62,531 nt of DNA, from positions 1 through 62,531 of the forward strand of contig JADLAY010000037.1 in the NCBI GenBank assembly GCA_020849765.1, written 5' to 3'. The DNA comes from Anaerolineae bacterium. GTDB lineage: Bacteria > Chloroflexota > Anaerolineae > Aggregatilineales > Phototrophicaceae. The notes under the pieces are model-generated. The model made no database searches. It had not been told where the DNA came from and was given only the letters and a program-made list of their open reading frames with translations. The position numbers and the translations under genes were made by a program. Positions 1 to 8,828 of this stretch are shown here, in pieces (positions within the stretch are counted from its first letter, which is position 1; the number at the start of each line of letters is the position of its first letter).

Positions 1-58
1 GGCTAACGGCTAGAAGCTAAATGCTAATCCGCTAATTTGCTATCGTGCTTATCCGCTT
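1..58. repeat. GCTAA-rich tandem tract
   Basis: About eight consecutive 7-8 base units begin with GCTAA, GCTAT, GCTTA or a close variant. A shorter run of the same units lies at 101-124. Similar tracts recur in other intergenic gaps of this window (26400, 26966, 42464, 42677). No ORF, terminator or promoter accounts for them. Confidence 0.7.
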
Positions 59-137
59 TTGTCGTCTTGAGGGAACGTGAGCGAGGGGGTTCTGTCTTCA
101 GCTAAAAGCTAACCGCCAATAGCCATAAACAAAACGA

Positions 138-200
138 GCGCCGCGCCCACCGATCCGTTCTTGGAGAAACGAGGATGATGTCTAGATCGGTGGACGGCGC
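138..200. repeat. inverted repeat, arms 138-155 and 185-200
   Basis: The left arm GCGCCGCGCCCACCGATC pairs imperfectly with the right arm GATCGGTGGACGGCGC across a 29-base loop. No T-run follows on either strand, so it is not a clear intrinsic terminator. It lies in the otherwise gene-free first 366 bases. Confidence 0.5.
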
Positions 201-245
201 ATCGTAGAATATCATATGTCCGGACATTGCACAATGGTGAGGATG

Positions 246-270
246 AACGTCACAAAATTGCAGTGACGTT
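246..270. repeat. short perfect inverted repeat
   Basis: AACGTCAC at 246-253 is matched by GTGACGTT at 263-270 with a 9-base spacer. It could be an operator or an RNA hairpin. It lies about 100 bases beyond the stop of the minus-strand gene at 367-909, and nothing decides its function. Confidence 0.4.
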
Positions 271-366
271 CGGCGCGGTTTCGAGTTTCGGCGGCAGCCG
301 CGAGGACGAACCGGTGGGCCGCCGAGGGCACAAAAGCCCCCGGCAGCCGTATCGAAAGAAAGAAGC

Positions 367-909
367 CTAGCCCTCCATCGACGACATCTGCATGTCGGCG
401 ATCACGTGCTCCAGCAGGAACGCCTGCACGTCGGCGCGCAGAGCCGTACAGGCGGCATCTTCACCGGCCACGTCGCCCGCGGGCAGATCGCTGTACATGC
501 TGAAGTCAGGCGCGTCCATACCCGTATCCGTGAAGTAGGCGCTGATCGTGTCCTGGGCCGACATCATGCCCATCATGTCATCGCCTTCCATCATCTCGTC
601 GCCGGACATGTCGCCTTCCATGCTCGACATGCGGGCCAGGATTTCGTCCACCAGCGGCGTGTACTGGCCGTAGTCGATTTCCGTCATCATCGCGTCGGAG
701 CTTTCGCTCATCGCCTTCATGTCCGTCAGGTAGCTGTAGTCGTGCTCGGCGACGATCAACAGCGTGACCAGCGTCGAATCACAGGCGACGGCCATCGAGT
801 CCTGCGCATGCGCAACCAGGGCCTGCACCGGCGCGAATGTGACCGAGGCGACCGCCACCAACCCGACAGCGGCTGCACGCAGCGAATTCCACTTGCTATT
901 CGACAACAT
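367..909 (-). CDS. secreted Met-rich acidic protein of unknown function
   Basis: This is a 180-residue protein preceded by a strong GGAGG site 6 bases before the ATG. Residues 1-36 form a Sec signal peptide: Lys/Arg early, then a hydrophobic stretch, then an Ala-His-Ala cleavage site. The mature part is acidic, and residues about 95-120 hold a dense run of Met, Asp and Glu (EMMEGDDMMGMM). Met-rich acidic stretches occur in some extracytoplasmic copper-binding proteins, so metal binding is possible but only inferred. It lies downstream of aceA on the same strand, with a 280-base gap and a hairpin between them, so it is probably a separate transcript. I recognise no family. Confidence 0.75.
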   Translation of the reverse strand: MLSNSKWNSLRAAAVGLVAVASVTFAPVQALVAHAQDSMAVACDSTLVTLLIVAEHDYSYLTDMKAMSESSDAMMTEIDYGQYTPLVDEILARMSSMEGDMSGDEMMEGDDMMGMMSAQDTISAYFTDTGMDAPDFSMYSDLPAGDVAGEDAACTALRADVQAFLLEHVIADMQMSSMEG

Positions 910-1075
910 AAGAAACCTCCTTGTGCCATTACGAGTGCGGAGAGCATCGGCCCTCCTCCCCCATAAGACCGCGCCGAGATTACGCGGTGATTACAGACCA
1001 CCGCGCATCGGGTGCCTGCACAAGGAGGTTCGGCATCGTCACAACGCGCGTTGAGCCGCCAGGGCGCAAAGGTCA

Positions 1076-1107
1076 CCGAAGGAAGTCACAAATCCAGCTT
1101 CCTTCGG
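1076..1107. repeat. 10-bp stem hairpin downstream of aceA
   Basis: CCGAAGGAAG at 1076-1085 and CTTCCTTCGG at 1098-1107 form a perfect 10-base stem with a 12-base loop. A second, weaker pairing flanks it (CCAGGG near 1060 and CCCTGG near 1136). It lies 85 bases beyond the aceA stop and may end that transcript, although there is no T-run. Confidence 0.45.
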
Positions 1108-1191
1108 CTGCTTTGAGGCTTTGCGGTTCCGGTTGCCCTGGCCCAGGTGCCCATGGCGATGCCGTGCTGCACCTGGACGGCACTGCGCTGT

Positions 1192-2490
1192 CTATTTCGC
1201 CACCGGGTCGGACTCCGACTCGACGAACTGCTCCGTCTCGGTCGAACCATCGAGCGCCGTCGTCGATGTCTGGCCGCTGCTGATGACCGTCTGCAATGCA
1301 TCGAAATAGCCTGTGCCGACGAATGCCTGGTGCTTGACCGCCCGGTAGCCAAACGCGTGCTCGGCATCGAACTCGGCGTCCTGCAGTTCGGCGTAGGCCG
1401 TCATGCCGCTCTCGTAATACTTGCGCGCCAGATCGAACATGCCGTAGTTGATCTGGTGGAACCCCGCCAGCGTGATGAACTGGAATCGGTAACCCATCGC
1501 GGCCAGTTCGCGCTGGAAGCGGGCAATCGTCGTCGCATCCAGGTTGCGGCTCCAGTTGAACGATGGTGAGCAGTTGTAGAACAGCAGCTTGTCCGGGTAA
1601 CGGCTGCGCACCCCCTCGGCGAAAATGCGCGCCTCCTCCAGGTCGGGATGCGATGTCTCGCACCAGAGCATGTCGGCAAACGGCGCGTAGGCCAACCCGC
1701 GCGCCAGCGCCGCCTGGACGCCATTGCGCACCGCGTAGTAGCCCTCGCTCGTGCGCTCGCCCGTGCACCATTCGCGATCGCGCGGGTCGATGTCGCTCGT
1801 CAGCAGCGTCGCCGCGTCGGCATCCGTCCGTGCGATGATCAGCGTCGGCACGTCGAGCACGTCCGCGGCCAGCCTCGCCGCCACCAGCTTGCGGATGAAC
1901 TCCGACGTGGGCACCAGCACCTTGCCGCCCAGGTGGCCGCACTTCTTGGCCGCCGCCAGTTGATCCTCGTAGTGAATGCCCGCCGCCCCCGCCTCGATGA
2001 AAGCTTTCGTCAGCTCGAACGTATTCAGAATGCCGCCAAACCCCGCCTCGCCGTCGGCGATGATCGGAGCCATCCAGTCCGGCCCTTGCTTGCCCTCCAT
2101 CACCTGGATTTGATCGGCCCGCAGCAGCGCATTGTTGATGCGGCGGACGAGGTTCGGCCCGCTGTCGACCGGGTACAGGCTCTGATCCGGGTAGGTGTGC
2201 GCGGCGCTGTTGCCGTCCGCGGCGATCTGCCAGCCGCTGACGTAGATCGCTTTCAGCCCGGCGGCGACCATCTGCACCGCCTGGGTGCCGGTCAGCGCCC
2301 CCATTGTGTTGATGTACGGCTCGCGCACGAGCAAGTCCCACAGCCGCTCTGCACCCAGCCGCGCCAGCGAATACTCGATCTGCACCGAGCCGCGCAGCCG
2401 CTGCACGTCGTCCGCGGTGTACGGGCGCTCGATGTCCTTCCAGCGCGGCCGGGTGTTCCATTCTGTCGTGATCTGATCAGGGTTTCGCAT
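1192..2490 (-). CDS. aceA: isocitrate lyase
   Basis: This 432-residue cytosolic enzyme splits isocitrate into succinate and glyoxylate, the first step of the glyoxylate shunt. The length is usual for bacterial AceA. The catalytic signature KKCGH is present with Cys at residue 184, preceded by the Mg-binding ADGEAGFGG region. The substrate-binding WCETSHPD and NCSPSFNW segments are also present. The ATG is preceded by GGAGGAG, which fixes the start. Malate synthase lies 138 bases upstream on the same strand, so the two genes probably form one acetate or fatty-acid induced unit. Identification is secure. Confidence 0.97.
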   Translation of the reverse strand: MRNPDQITTEWNTRPRWKDIERPYTADDVQRLRGSVQIEYSLARLGAERLWDLLVREPYINTMGALTGTQAVQMVAAGLKAIYVSGWQIAADGNSAAHTYPDQSLYPVDSGPNLVRRINNALLRADQIQVMEGKQGPDWMAPIIADGEAGFGGILNTFELTKAFIEAGAAGIHYEDQLAAAKKCGHLGGKVLVPTSEFIRKLVAARLAADVLDVPTLIIARTDADAATLLTSDIDPRDREWCTGERTSEGYYAVRNGVQAALARGLAYAPFADMLWCETSHPDLEEARIFAEGVRSRYPDKLLFYNCSPSFNWSRNLDATTIARFQRELAAMGYRFQFITLAGFHQINYGMFDLARKYYESGMTAYAELQDAEFDAEHAFGYRAVKHQAFVGTGYFDALQTVISSGQTSTTALDGSTETEQFVESESDPVAK

Positions 2491-2628
2491 GTTCTCCTCC
2501 AGCCTTCATTCTCGAATAAAACGTGATGATCCTTTGCCGCCGCATTTCCCTATTGGACGCACCGAGGCGCATCCCCACGAGGTCACAACCTTGTTTCAGA
2601 GGCAGGGCGTGCCCTCCCCTGCTCTCGT

Positions 2629-4227
2629 TCACCCTCCATTCAAATATTCATAGGCGGGCAGAGTCAGGAAGTCGCTGAATGCCGCGTCCTTGATCAACGT
2701 GCTGAAGATGCGGCTGGCGAGCGTGAAGTGACCGCCGTCGTAGCGCGCCGCGCCGATCTCTTCACGGATCGAGTCCAGTTCTTCCCGCAGCAGCCGGTCA
2801 TACAGCTCGACCGTCAACGTCCGCCCGTCGTCCAGCCGCGCGCCCTGGTGCAGCCACTGCCACACCTGCGTCCGCGAGATCTCCGACGTCGCCGCGTCTT
2901 CCATCAGGTTGTAAAGCGGGACGCAGCCGTTGCCACCCAGCCACGCCTCCAGATACTGGATGCCAACGCGAATGTTCCAGCGCACGCCGTGCTCGGTGAT
3001 CGTGCCCACGGCCACGCGCAGCAGATCGCCGGCGGTCACCTGCACGTCATCGCGCGACCGAAAGATCTGATTCGGCGTCGGCATCAGTTCGTCGAACACC
3101 TCTTTCGCCACGCCGACCAGCCCCGGATGCGCCACCCACGTCCCATCGTGGCCGTCGGTCGCCTCGCGCAGCTTATCCTCACGCACCTTCGCCAGGGCCC
3201 GCTCGTTGGCCTCCGGGTCGTTCTTGATCGGAATTTGCGCCGCCATGCCGCCCATCGCATGGATGCCGCGCCGGTGGCACGTCTGGATCAGCAGTTGCGA
3301 ATAGGCGCGCATGAACGGGACGGTCATCGTCACCTGGGCGCGGTCGGGCAGGATGAAGGCCGGGTCGTGGCGAAACTTCTTGATGAACGAGAAGATGTAA
3401 TCCCAGCGCCCGCAGTTCAACCCCGCCGAATGCTCGCGCAGTTCGAACAAGATCTCATCCATCTCGAACGCCGCCAGAATGGTCTCGATCAGCACCGTGG
3501 CGCGGATGGTGCCGCGCGGCAGGTCGAGCAGATCCTGCGCCAGGTTAAAGACGTCGTTCCATAGGCGCGCCTCCAGGTGGGACTCCAGCTTGGGCAGGTA
3601 GAAGTATGGCCCGGAGCCGCGGGCCAGCAGTTCATGCGCATTGTGGAACAGGTACAGGCCGAAGTCGAACAGACCGCCGGGCACCGGCGCGCCGTCGACG
3701 CGCATATGCTTCTCGTCCAGATGCCACCCGCGCGGGCGCACCATCAGCACGGCGGGCGAATCCTTCAGCGAGTAGTGCTTGCCCTCAGGGCTGGTGAAAG
3801 TGATCGTGCGCCGCACCGCATCACGCAGATTGGCCTGCCCCTCCAGCATGTTGCGCCAGGTGGGCGAGTTGGCATCCTCGAAGTCGGCCATGAAGACCGA
3901 TGCGCCAGAGTTGAGCGCGTTGATGACCATCTTGCGCTCGGTCGGCCCGGTAATCTCGACCCGCCGATCTTGCAGGTCAGGCGCGATCGGCGCGACCCGC
4001 CACTCGCCCGCGCGGATGTCCGCCGTCTGTGCCAGAAAGTCCGGGCGTTCCCCCGCTTCCAGCCGTGCCTGGCGGTCGACGCGCAGCCGCAGGAGTTCGC
4101 TGCGTCTGGCGGTGAAGGCGCGCGCCAACGCCGCTACGAACGCGATGGCGTCCGGTGTCAGGATTTCGGCCTCTACCGCCGAGATCGGGATCGAAAACTC
4201 TACATCTTGTATGAATTGTGCCGTCAT
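2629..4227 (-). CDS. aceB: malate synthase A
   Basis: This 532-residue enzyme condenses glyoxylate with acetyl-CoA to form malate, completing the shunt with aceA. Family landmarks are [19 protein letters not shown] near residue 100, [14 protein letters not shown] near 165 and [17 protein letters not shown] near 270. The length matches the A-type enzyme (about 530 residues), not the 720-residue G type. I chose the ATG at 4227 because AGAAGG sits 9 bases upstream. A TTG two codons earlier would be too close to that site. A CRP-like palindrome lies about 235 bases upstream. Confidence 0.96.
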   Translation of the reverse strand: MTAQFIQDVEFSIPISAVEAEILTPDAIAFVAALARAFTARRSELLRLRVDRQARLEAGERPDFLAQTADIRAGEWRVAPIAPDLQDRRVEITGPTERKMVINALNSGASVFMADFEDANSPTWRNMLEGQANLRDAVRRTITFTSPEGKHYSLKDSPAVLMVRPRGWHLDEKHMRVDGAPVPGGLFDFGLYLFHNAHELLARGSGPYFYLPKLESHLEARLWNDVFNLAQDLLDLPRGTIRATVLIETILAAFEMDEILFELREHSAGLNCGRWDYIFSFIKKFRHDPAFILPDRAQVTMTVPFMRAYSQLLIQTCHRRGIHAMGGMAAQIPIKNDPEANERALAKVREDKLREATDGHDGTWVAHPGLVGVAKEVFDELMPTPNQIFRSRDDVQVTAGDLLRVAVGTITEHGVRWNIRVGIQYLEAWLGGNGCVPLYNLMEDAATSEISRTQVWQWLHQGARLDDGRTLTVELYDRLLREELDSIREEIGAARYDGGHFTLASRIFSTLIKDAAFSDFLTLPAYEYLNGG

Positions 4228-4461
4228 GAACAATCACCTTCTCCCAGATAACCCGCTCGCTGTCACCCATCCCCACCGAGCCACCTCCCGGCGCGAAGAC
4301 AGGGGGCAAGCGGCCGAACGGCGTGCGCTCAGCCTCAAATACGCTCAAAGGCGATGAAAATGCGGCGAAGATGGCAGCCGGCGGCGGGCATCTTTAAGCG
4401 GCAGCGCGCTGAATGGGGGGTGCAAGAGGGCGCTGCCAGGGAGGAGACATCCGTCGCCGGT

Positions 4462-4477
4462 TGTGACAGTGTTCACA
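4462..4477. promoter_or_regulatory. CRP/FNR-type binding site
   Basis: TGTGA, six bases and TCACA form a perfect match to the core consensus of CRP-family regulators. The site lies in the divergent gap between aceB (minus) and the metal ABC operon (plus). It is about 235 bases from the aceB start and 314 from the ABC start. Control of the glyoxylate shunt by a CRP-like protein is plausible. No regulator of that family is encoded in the window. Confidence 0.45.
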
Positions 4478-4634
4478 TCCTACGACAGTTTGTAGAATAG
4501 ACCAAGACGCACACTGCACGGATTCTGTGACCAATCTTCCAACACACTGTCTTACGCGCGGGGGTTCGCTGAAGCGAACGCGGCCTGGGAGCGGTGTGCG
4601 GCGCTGACTCTGGCATCCCCCTCCTCTTCGTTGT

Positions 4635-4690
4635 GCCGGGCCGCCCGGCGGTCGAGCCTTGATGACCTCCGATCAGGTGCCGGGCTTTTG
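4635..4690 (+). terminator. possible attenuator with alternative hairpins
   Basis: GCCCGGC at 4643-4649 can pair with GCCGGGC at 4679-4685, enclosing a small hairpin (CCTTGAT with ATCAGG). TTTTG follows directly. The same GCCCGGC can instead pair, with a tight loop, to GCCGGGC at 4635-4641. Mutually exclusive stems upstream of a transporter operon suggest attenuation or a plain terminator. A TAGAAT box at 4493-4498 could start such a leader. I could not match a known riboswitch. Confidence 0.3.
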
Positions 4691-4707
4691 CCCCCTTGCC
4701 AAAGCTC

Positions 4708-4754
4708 TTGAAATCCCCTATACTTGAACTAGTTTTCGACCAGTCTAAATTTAG
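4708..4754 (+). promoter_or_regulatory. candidate promoter and operators of the metal ABC operon
   Basis: TTGAAC at 4724-4729 and TAAATT at 4746-4751 are spaced 16 bases and could be a promoter about 40 bases before the ATG. Two palindromes overlap it: AACTAGTT at 4727-4734 and CTAAATTTAG at 4745-4754. Their centres are 19 bases apart. An overlapping palindrome pair is what a metal-responsive repressor would need. No repressor gene is adjacent. Confidence 0.35.
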
Positions 4755-4790
4755 TTTGCGCACATAATCAACGCGCGCTGTGAGTGACCA

Positions 4791-5576
4791 ATGAACGATC
4801 ACCAAATGCACGAGCGCATTCCCGCTCTCGAAATCGACGACCTGACCGTCGCCTACAACAGCAAACCCGCCATCTGGGACGTCGACCTGACGGTGCCCGA
4901 AGGCGTGCTGATGGCGATTGTCGGCCCCAACGGCGCGGGTAAGAGCACGCTCATCAAAGCGGCGCTCAATCTGATCCCGCGCTCTGCCGGAACCGCCCGC
5001 TTCTACGGCAAACCCTACGCCCAGGCGCGCCAGCTCGTCGGCTACGTGCCGCAGCGTGGCAGCGTCGATTGGGATTTCCCGACCTCCGTCATCGACGTGG
5101 TGACGATGGGCCTCTACGGGCGGCTCGGCTGGCTCAAGCGCCCTGGTCGCCGGGAACGCGAGCTGGCGCTGCACGCACTCGATCAGGTCGGCATGGCCGA
5201 TTTCGCCGGGCGCCAGATCAGCCAGCTTTCCGGCGGCCAGCAGCAGCGGACGTTCCTCGCCCGCGCGCTGGTGCAGGATGCCAGCATCTACTTCATGGAC
5301 GAGCCGTTCGCGGCGGTCGATGCCGTGACCGAGCGCGCGATCGTCGCCATCCTGCGCACCCTGCGCGAGCGGGATAAGACCGTCATCGTCGTCCATCACG
5401 ATCTGCAGACGGTCGGCGATTACTTCGATTGGGTCACGCTGCTCAACGTCGAGGTGGTCGCGTCCGGCCCGGTCAAACAGGTCTTCACGGCGGATAACCT
5501 GCGCCGCACCTATGGCGGGCGCGTCTCCTTCCTCGGCGAGAGCGGAGCGCACGCCGCCGTGGCGACGGGAGACTGA
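4791..5576 (+). CDS. Mn/Zn-type ABC transporter ATP-binding protein
   Basis: This 261-residue ATPase energises import of a divalent metal, as in the MntB/ZnuC/SitB family. Walker A is GPNGAGKS (near residue 45), the signature is LSGGQQQR (near 145), Walker B is IYFMDEP, and the H-loop is VVHHD. The [12 protein letters not shown] segment after Walker A is typical of the manganese/zinc/iron branch. The gene is followed within 2 bases by the first permease, so the three genes are co-transcribed. No cluster-A9 metal-binding protein lies nearby, so it must be encoded elsewhere. The exact metal is not determined. Confidence 0.93.
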   Translation: MNDHQMHERIPALEIDDLTVAYNSKPAIWDVDLTVPEGVLMAIVGPNGAGKSTLIKAALNLIPRSAGTARFYGKPYAQARQLVGYVPQRGSVDWDFPTSVIDVVTMGLYGRLGWLKRPGRRERELALHALDQVGMADFAGRQISQLSGGQQQRTFLARALVQDASIYFMDEPFAAVDAVTERAIVAILRTLRERDKTVIVVHHDLQTVGDYFDWVTLLNVEVVASGPVKQVFTADNLRRTYGGRVSFLGESGAHAAVATGD

Positions 5577-5578
5577 TC

Positions 5579-6904
5579 ATGCCCCAGAACCCCACGGAAG
5601 ACCGCAGCGTCTGGCTCGTGATCGGTGTGATGGCGGCGCTGGCGCTGCTGTTCGTGCCCTTCAGCCAGATCGTCCTCGGCGTCAACTACGACTACACCGT
5701 GCGCACGGTCGCGCTCGGCGGCGCGCTGCTCGGCGTCGTCAGCGGCGTGCTCGGCTGTTTCGCCGTGCTGCGCCGCCAGAGCCTGCTCGGCGACGCGCTG
5801 TCGCATGCCGCGCTGCCGGGTGTCGCCATCGCCTTCCTCGTGGCAGGCCGCGAACTCGGCGTGCTGCTGATCGGCGCGGGCGTCGCCAGTTGGGTCGGCG
5901 TCCAGTTCATCCAGGCGATCACGCGGACGACGCGCCTCAAGCAAGACGCGGCCATGGGCATCACGCTGACGACCTGGTTCGCGCTCGGCATCGCCCTGCT
6001 CGCCTACATCCAGGCCAGCGGCAATGCCAGCCAGGCGGGCCTGAACACCTTCATCTTCGGCCAGGCGGCGGCCATCGTCGAAAGCGACGTGATCATGATC
6101 GCCGTCGTCGGCGCGGTCGTCTTCATCACGCTCGGCCTGCTCTGGAAAGAGTTCAAGCTGATCACATTCGACCCGGAGTTCGCGGGCGCCAACGGCTTCC
6201 ACATCACCGTCCTGCAAACGCTGCTGCTGACGCTGATCGTGATCGCGATAGTGCTCGGCCTGCAGTTGGCGGGTGTCATCCTGATGGTCGGCATGTTGAT
6301 CGCGCCGGGCATCGCCGCACGCCAATGGACGCATCGCCTCGGCCAGATGGTGCTGCTATCCGCCGTCTTCGGCGCCTTCGCGGGCGGTGTCGGCGCCATC
6401 ATCAGCGCGGTCGATACCGACGTGCCGACCGGCCCGACGATCATCGTCGTCGCCTTCTCGGTCGTCGTCATCTCGCTCGGCTTCGCGCCGGGCCGCGGCC
6501 TGCTGTGGACGCTGCTGCGCGCCCGCCAGGATCGCCGCCGCTTCGCCGCGCAAAACGTCCTGCGCGATATCTATCTCTACAACCTCAGCCATGACGACCC
6601 TGACATCGTGGTGCCGCAGCAGTTCCTGGTCGATCTGCGCGGCAGCATCGTGCGCACTGGCTTGACCGCACTCGAACATAACGGCGCTGTCGTCCGCGTC
6701 AACGGCGGCTGGCGGCTGACCGGTGCCGGGCTGCAAGCGGCGGAAGCCGACGCGCACAACCAACAGCTCTGGGATCTCTACCGCGTCTACGGCGACGAAC
6801 TCAAGCTGCCGCTCGTGGCCGAAGATCGCCAGAAAGACATCCGCGCCTTGCTGCCGGAACACGCCATCGAACGCCTGGAAGATCTGCGCGAAGGCGCAGC
6901 CTGA
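5579..6904 (+). CDS. metal ABC permease with C-terminal winged-helix domain
   Basis: This 441-residue protein is fused. Residues 10-300 form an ABC-3 family permease with 8-9 membrane helices and the conserved RRQSLLGDALSHAALPG segment near residue 62. Residues 315-441 are cytosolic and resemble an MntR/DtxR-type winged helix followed by part of its dimerisation region (a helix from LWDLYRVYGDEL to LPEHAIERLEDL). Similar fusions are known for TroC-like manganese permeases. The tail could sense cytosolic metal or gate transport. This is inferred, since no metal-ligand cluster is obvious. GGAGA lies 6 bases before the ATG. Confidence 0.9.
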   Translation: MPQNPTEDRSVWLVIGVMAALALLFVPFSQIVLGVNYDYTVRTVALGGALLGVVSGVLGCFAVLRRQSLLGDALSHAALPGVAIAFLVAGRELGVLLIGAGVASWVGVQFIQAITRTTRLKQDAAMGITLTTWFALGIALLAYIQASGNASQAGLNTFIFGQAAAIVESDVIMIAVVGAVVFITLGLLWKEFKLITFDPEFAGANGFHITVLQTLLLTLIVIAIVLGLQLAGVILMVGMLIAPGIAARQWTHRLGQMVLLSAVFGAFAGGVGAIISAVDTDVPTGPTIIVVAFSVVVISLGFAPGRGLLWTLLRARQDRRRFAAQNVLRDIYLYNLSHDDPDIVVPQQFLVDLRGSIVRTGLTALEHNGAVVRVNGGWRLTGAGLQAAEADAHNQQLWDLYRVYGDELKLPLVAEDRQKDIRALLPEHAIERLEDLREGAA

Positions 6905-6922
6905 ACTCACCGGATATGACGT

Positions 6923-8410
6923 ATGTACGCCATTGAATCGCTCGTGATCCAATTCCTGCTCAACTTCGTTGGGCGCGAAGAACTCAACGCCTTCTTCCGC
7001 GATCCGCGCGCTGTCGCGACCGTGCTCGGCGCCCTGATCGCCATCAGCGGCGCGCTGCTCGGCACCTACCTGCTCCTGCGCGGTATGTCGCTGACCAGCG
7101 ATGCCATCAGCCACACCGTGCTGCTCGGCATCGTCGTCGCCTTCCTGATCATGACGCGCCTGCTCAACCAGCCGCCGGATCTCGCCTCGCCCTGGCTGAT
7201 CGTCGGCGCGGGCGCGGCGGGGGTTGCCACCGTCGTCCTGACCGAACTGATTCAGCGATCGGGGCTCGTCAAGCAGGATGCGGCGCTCGGCCTCGCCTTC
7301 CCACTGCTGTTCGCGGTCGCCGTCATCCTGGTCGCGCGCTTCATCGACGACGTGCATCTCGACGCGGACTCGGTCATGGTCGGCGAGATCGGCGTCGCCT
7401 GGGCCAACACCAACAGCCACTGCTTCGAGAACTGCGAGACGGTCGTCATCACGCCGGACGATCCGCGCGCGGAAGTCAGCCGCCAGTGCAGCAACTGCCG
7501 CGATCTTGGCATCAGCCCGCGCGATCCAAAGGCGGAGTTCATCGAATCGTGTACCAACTGCGGCGAGTACAGCCCGGCGCAGGCGTGGCAGGTGGGCTTG
7601 ATCGACGAGGAGCCGGCGACGGTCTTCTTCCCGCGCGCGCTGGCGGTCATGGGCATCCTGACGCTGCTCACGATTGGCTTCGTCACGATTCTGTACAAGG
7701 AGCTCAAGCTCGCCAGCTTCGATTCGGCGCTGGCGCAGGCGCTTGGCTTCCGGCCCGGCGCGCTCACCTACGCGCTGATGGTGATGGTCAGCCTGGTCGC
7801 CGTTGGCGCCTTCGACGCGGTCGGCTCGATCCTGGTCATCGCCTTCTTCATCATCCCCCCGGCGGCGGCCTACCTGCTGACCGACCGGCTCTCGCTCATG
7901 CTCCTGATCGCGCCGGTCATCGGCACGGCGGGCGCCTACTTCGGGTACGATCTGGCGCGCGGCAGCCTGTTCGGCCTCGTGCACCTGAACGACATTCTCG
8001 CCTGGATTAATACGACCTTCGGCGTCTCGCTGCCTGCGACCTGGGACTCGTCCATCTCGGCGTCGATGGTGCTGGTGATGGCGATCCTGTTCATCGCCGC
8101 CTGGGTCTTCTCGCCGCGCTACGGCCTGGTCGCGACGCTGATCCGCCGCGGGCGCCAGCGGCGCGTGTTCGCGGATCAGGTCGTCATGGGCCACATCTAC
8201 AACCACCAGCAGATCGGCGAGACCGGCGAACTGGCCGCGGACAGCCTGCACCAGCACTTCGACTGGACGCCGACGCGCATGCAGATCGCGTTAGCCCGTC
8301 TGCGCGCGCTCAATCTCGTCCGTGTGCAGGATAATCTTGTGCTGTTGACCGATCATGGAATGCAGGCGGTCGAGGCGTTCCGCCAGAACAGCCTCGGCGT
8401 CCGCGCCTGA
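6923..8410 (+). CDS. metal ABC permease with Cys-pair insert and winged-helix tail
   Basis: This 495-residue second permease of the metal importer carries the family segment LRGMSLTSDAISHTVLLG near residue 52. Between membrane segments, at about residues 160-220, lies an insertion with three Cys pairs: C167/C171, C189/C192 and C210/C213. They are built from about 21-residue repeats of the form C-x2-N-C then (D/R)DP(R/K)AE. This looks like a metal site on a loop, probably on the external face. The C-terminus (about residues 415-495) is a winged-helix-like domain similar to that of the partner permease. The gene follows its partner after 18 bases. Confidence 0.88.
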   Translation: MYAIESLVIQFLLNFVGREELNAFFRDPRAVATVLGALIAISGALLGTYLLLRGMSLTSDAISHTVLLGIVVAFLIMTRLLNQPPDLASPWLIVGAGAAGVATVVLTELIQRSGLVKQDAALGLAFPLLFAVAVILVARFIDDVHLDADSVMVGEIGVAWANTNSHCFENCETVVITPDDPRAEVSRQCSNCRDLGISPRDPKAEFIESCTNCGEYSPAQAWQVGLIDEEPATVFFPRALAVMGILTLLTIGFVTILYKELKLASFDSALAQALGFRPGALTYALMVMVSLVAVGAFDAVGSILVIAFFIIPPAAAYLLTDRLSLMLLIAPVIGTAGAYFGYDLARGSLFGLVHLNDILAWINTTFGVSLPATWDSSISASMVLVMAILFIAAWVFSPRYGLVATLIRRGRQRRVFADQVVMGHIYNHQQIGETGELAADSLHQHFDWTPTRMQIALARLRALNLVRVQDNLVLLTDHGMQAVEAFRQNSLGVRA

Positions 8411-8442
8411 CGAGTGAGGAAAGCTGGTTGGACTTTGGATGC

Positions 8443-8828
8443 CTACCAGCGGCGCGACACGCTGTAAGCATCGAATTGCGCATCGTAGCCGATAATCGGC
8501 AAATTCTCAGTCAAAGACTGGGCGATAATCAGCCGATCGAACGGGTCTCGATGATGGAATCGCAAGGCAGCCACGACACCGGTGTGTTCAATCTGGATAT
8601 CTAGCAAGTCAATCGAGTTCTTGAGCAATTGGTCGCCATGAAGGTTGTGTAAGGAGGTGGAATCTTCAACTTCCCAAGACTCACCTTGATCGCCATTTCC
8701 TATAGGCTGGCGACACTCAAATACAGTGCGTTATCAGGATCTTCTATCAGGGTGCGTGCCGTAGAACTCAGTGCAGGATCATCATTGATGAACCACAAAA
8801 AGGTATGCGTATCCAGCAGGAAATTCAT
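8443..8828 (-). pseudogene. vapC: vapC toxin pseudogene (PIN domain)
   Basis: Translation from the ATG at 8828 gives MNFLLDTHTFLWFINDDPAL, the usual start of a VapC PIN ribonuclease with its first catalytic Asp. At 8700-8702 a TAG replaces the Trp codon of the conserved ASLWEMAIKVS motif. About 60 bases later, near 8635-8645, the frame shifts. The remaining sequence (HHRDPFDRLIIAQSL, then GYDAQFDAYSV) continues in another frame to the stop at 8443. The gene therefore has one nonsense change and one frameshift, unless these are sequencing errors. Its start overlaps the antitoxin stop as ATGA. Confidence 0.85.

Noticed and set aside
1..124. CRISPR array
   Set aside because: The repeat units are 7-8 bases with no unique spacers and no cas genes are in the window.
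1073..2461. 462-codon minus-strand frame overlapping aceA in another phase
   Set aside because: The aceA frame has every family motif. This one is Arg/Ala/Gly-rich and unlike any protein.
4500..4780. yybP-ykoY manganese riboswitch before the metal importer
   Set aside because: The conserved loops and the GGGGAGUAG-type segment are absent. Only generic hairpins are seen.
6356..8257. 633-codon open frame antisense to the metal permeases
   Set aside because: It spans two real genes on the other strand and reads as acidic/Arg low-complexity sequence.
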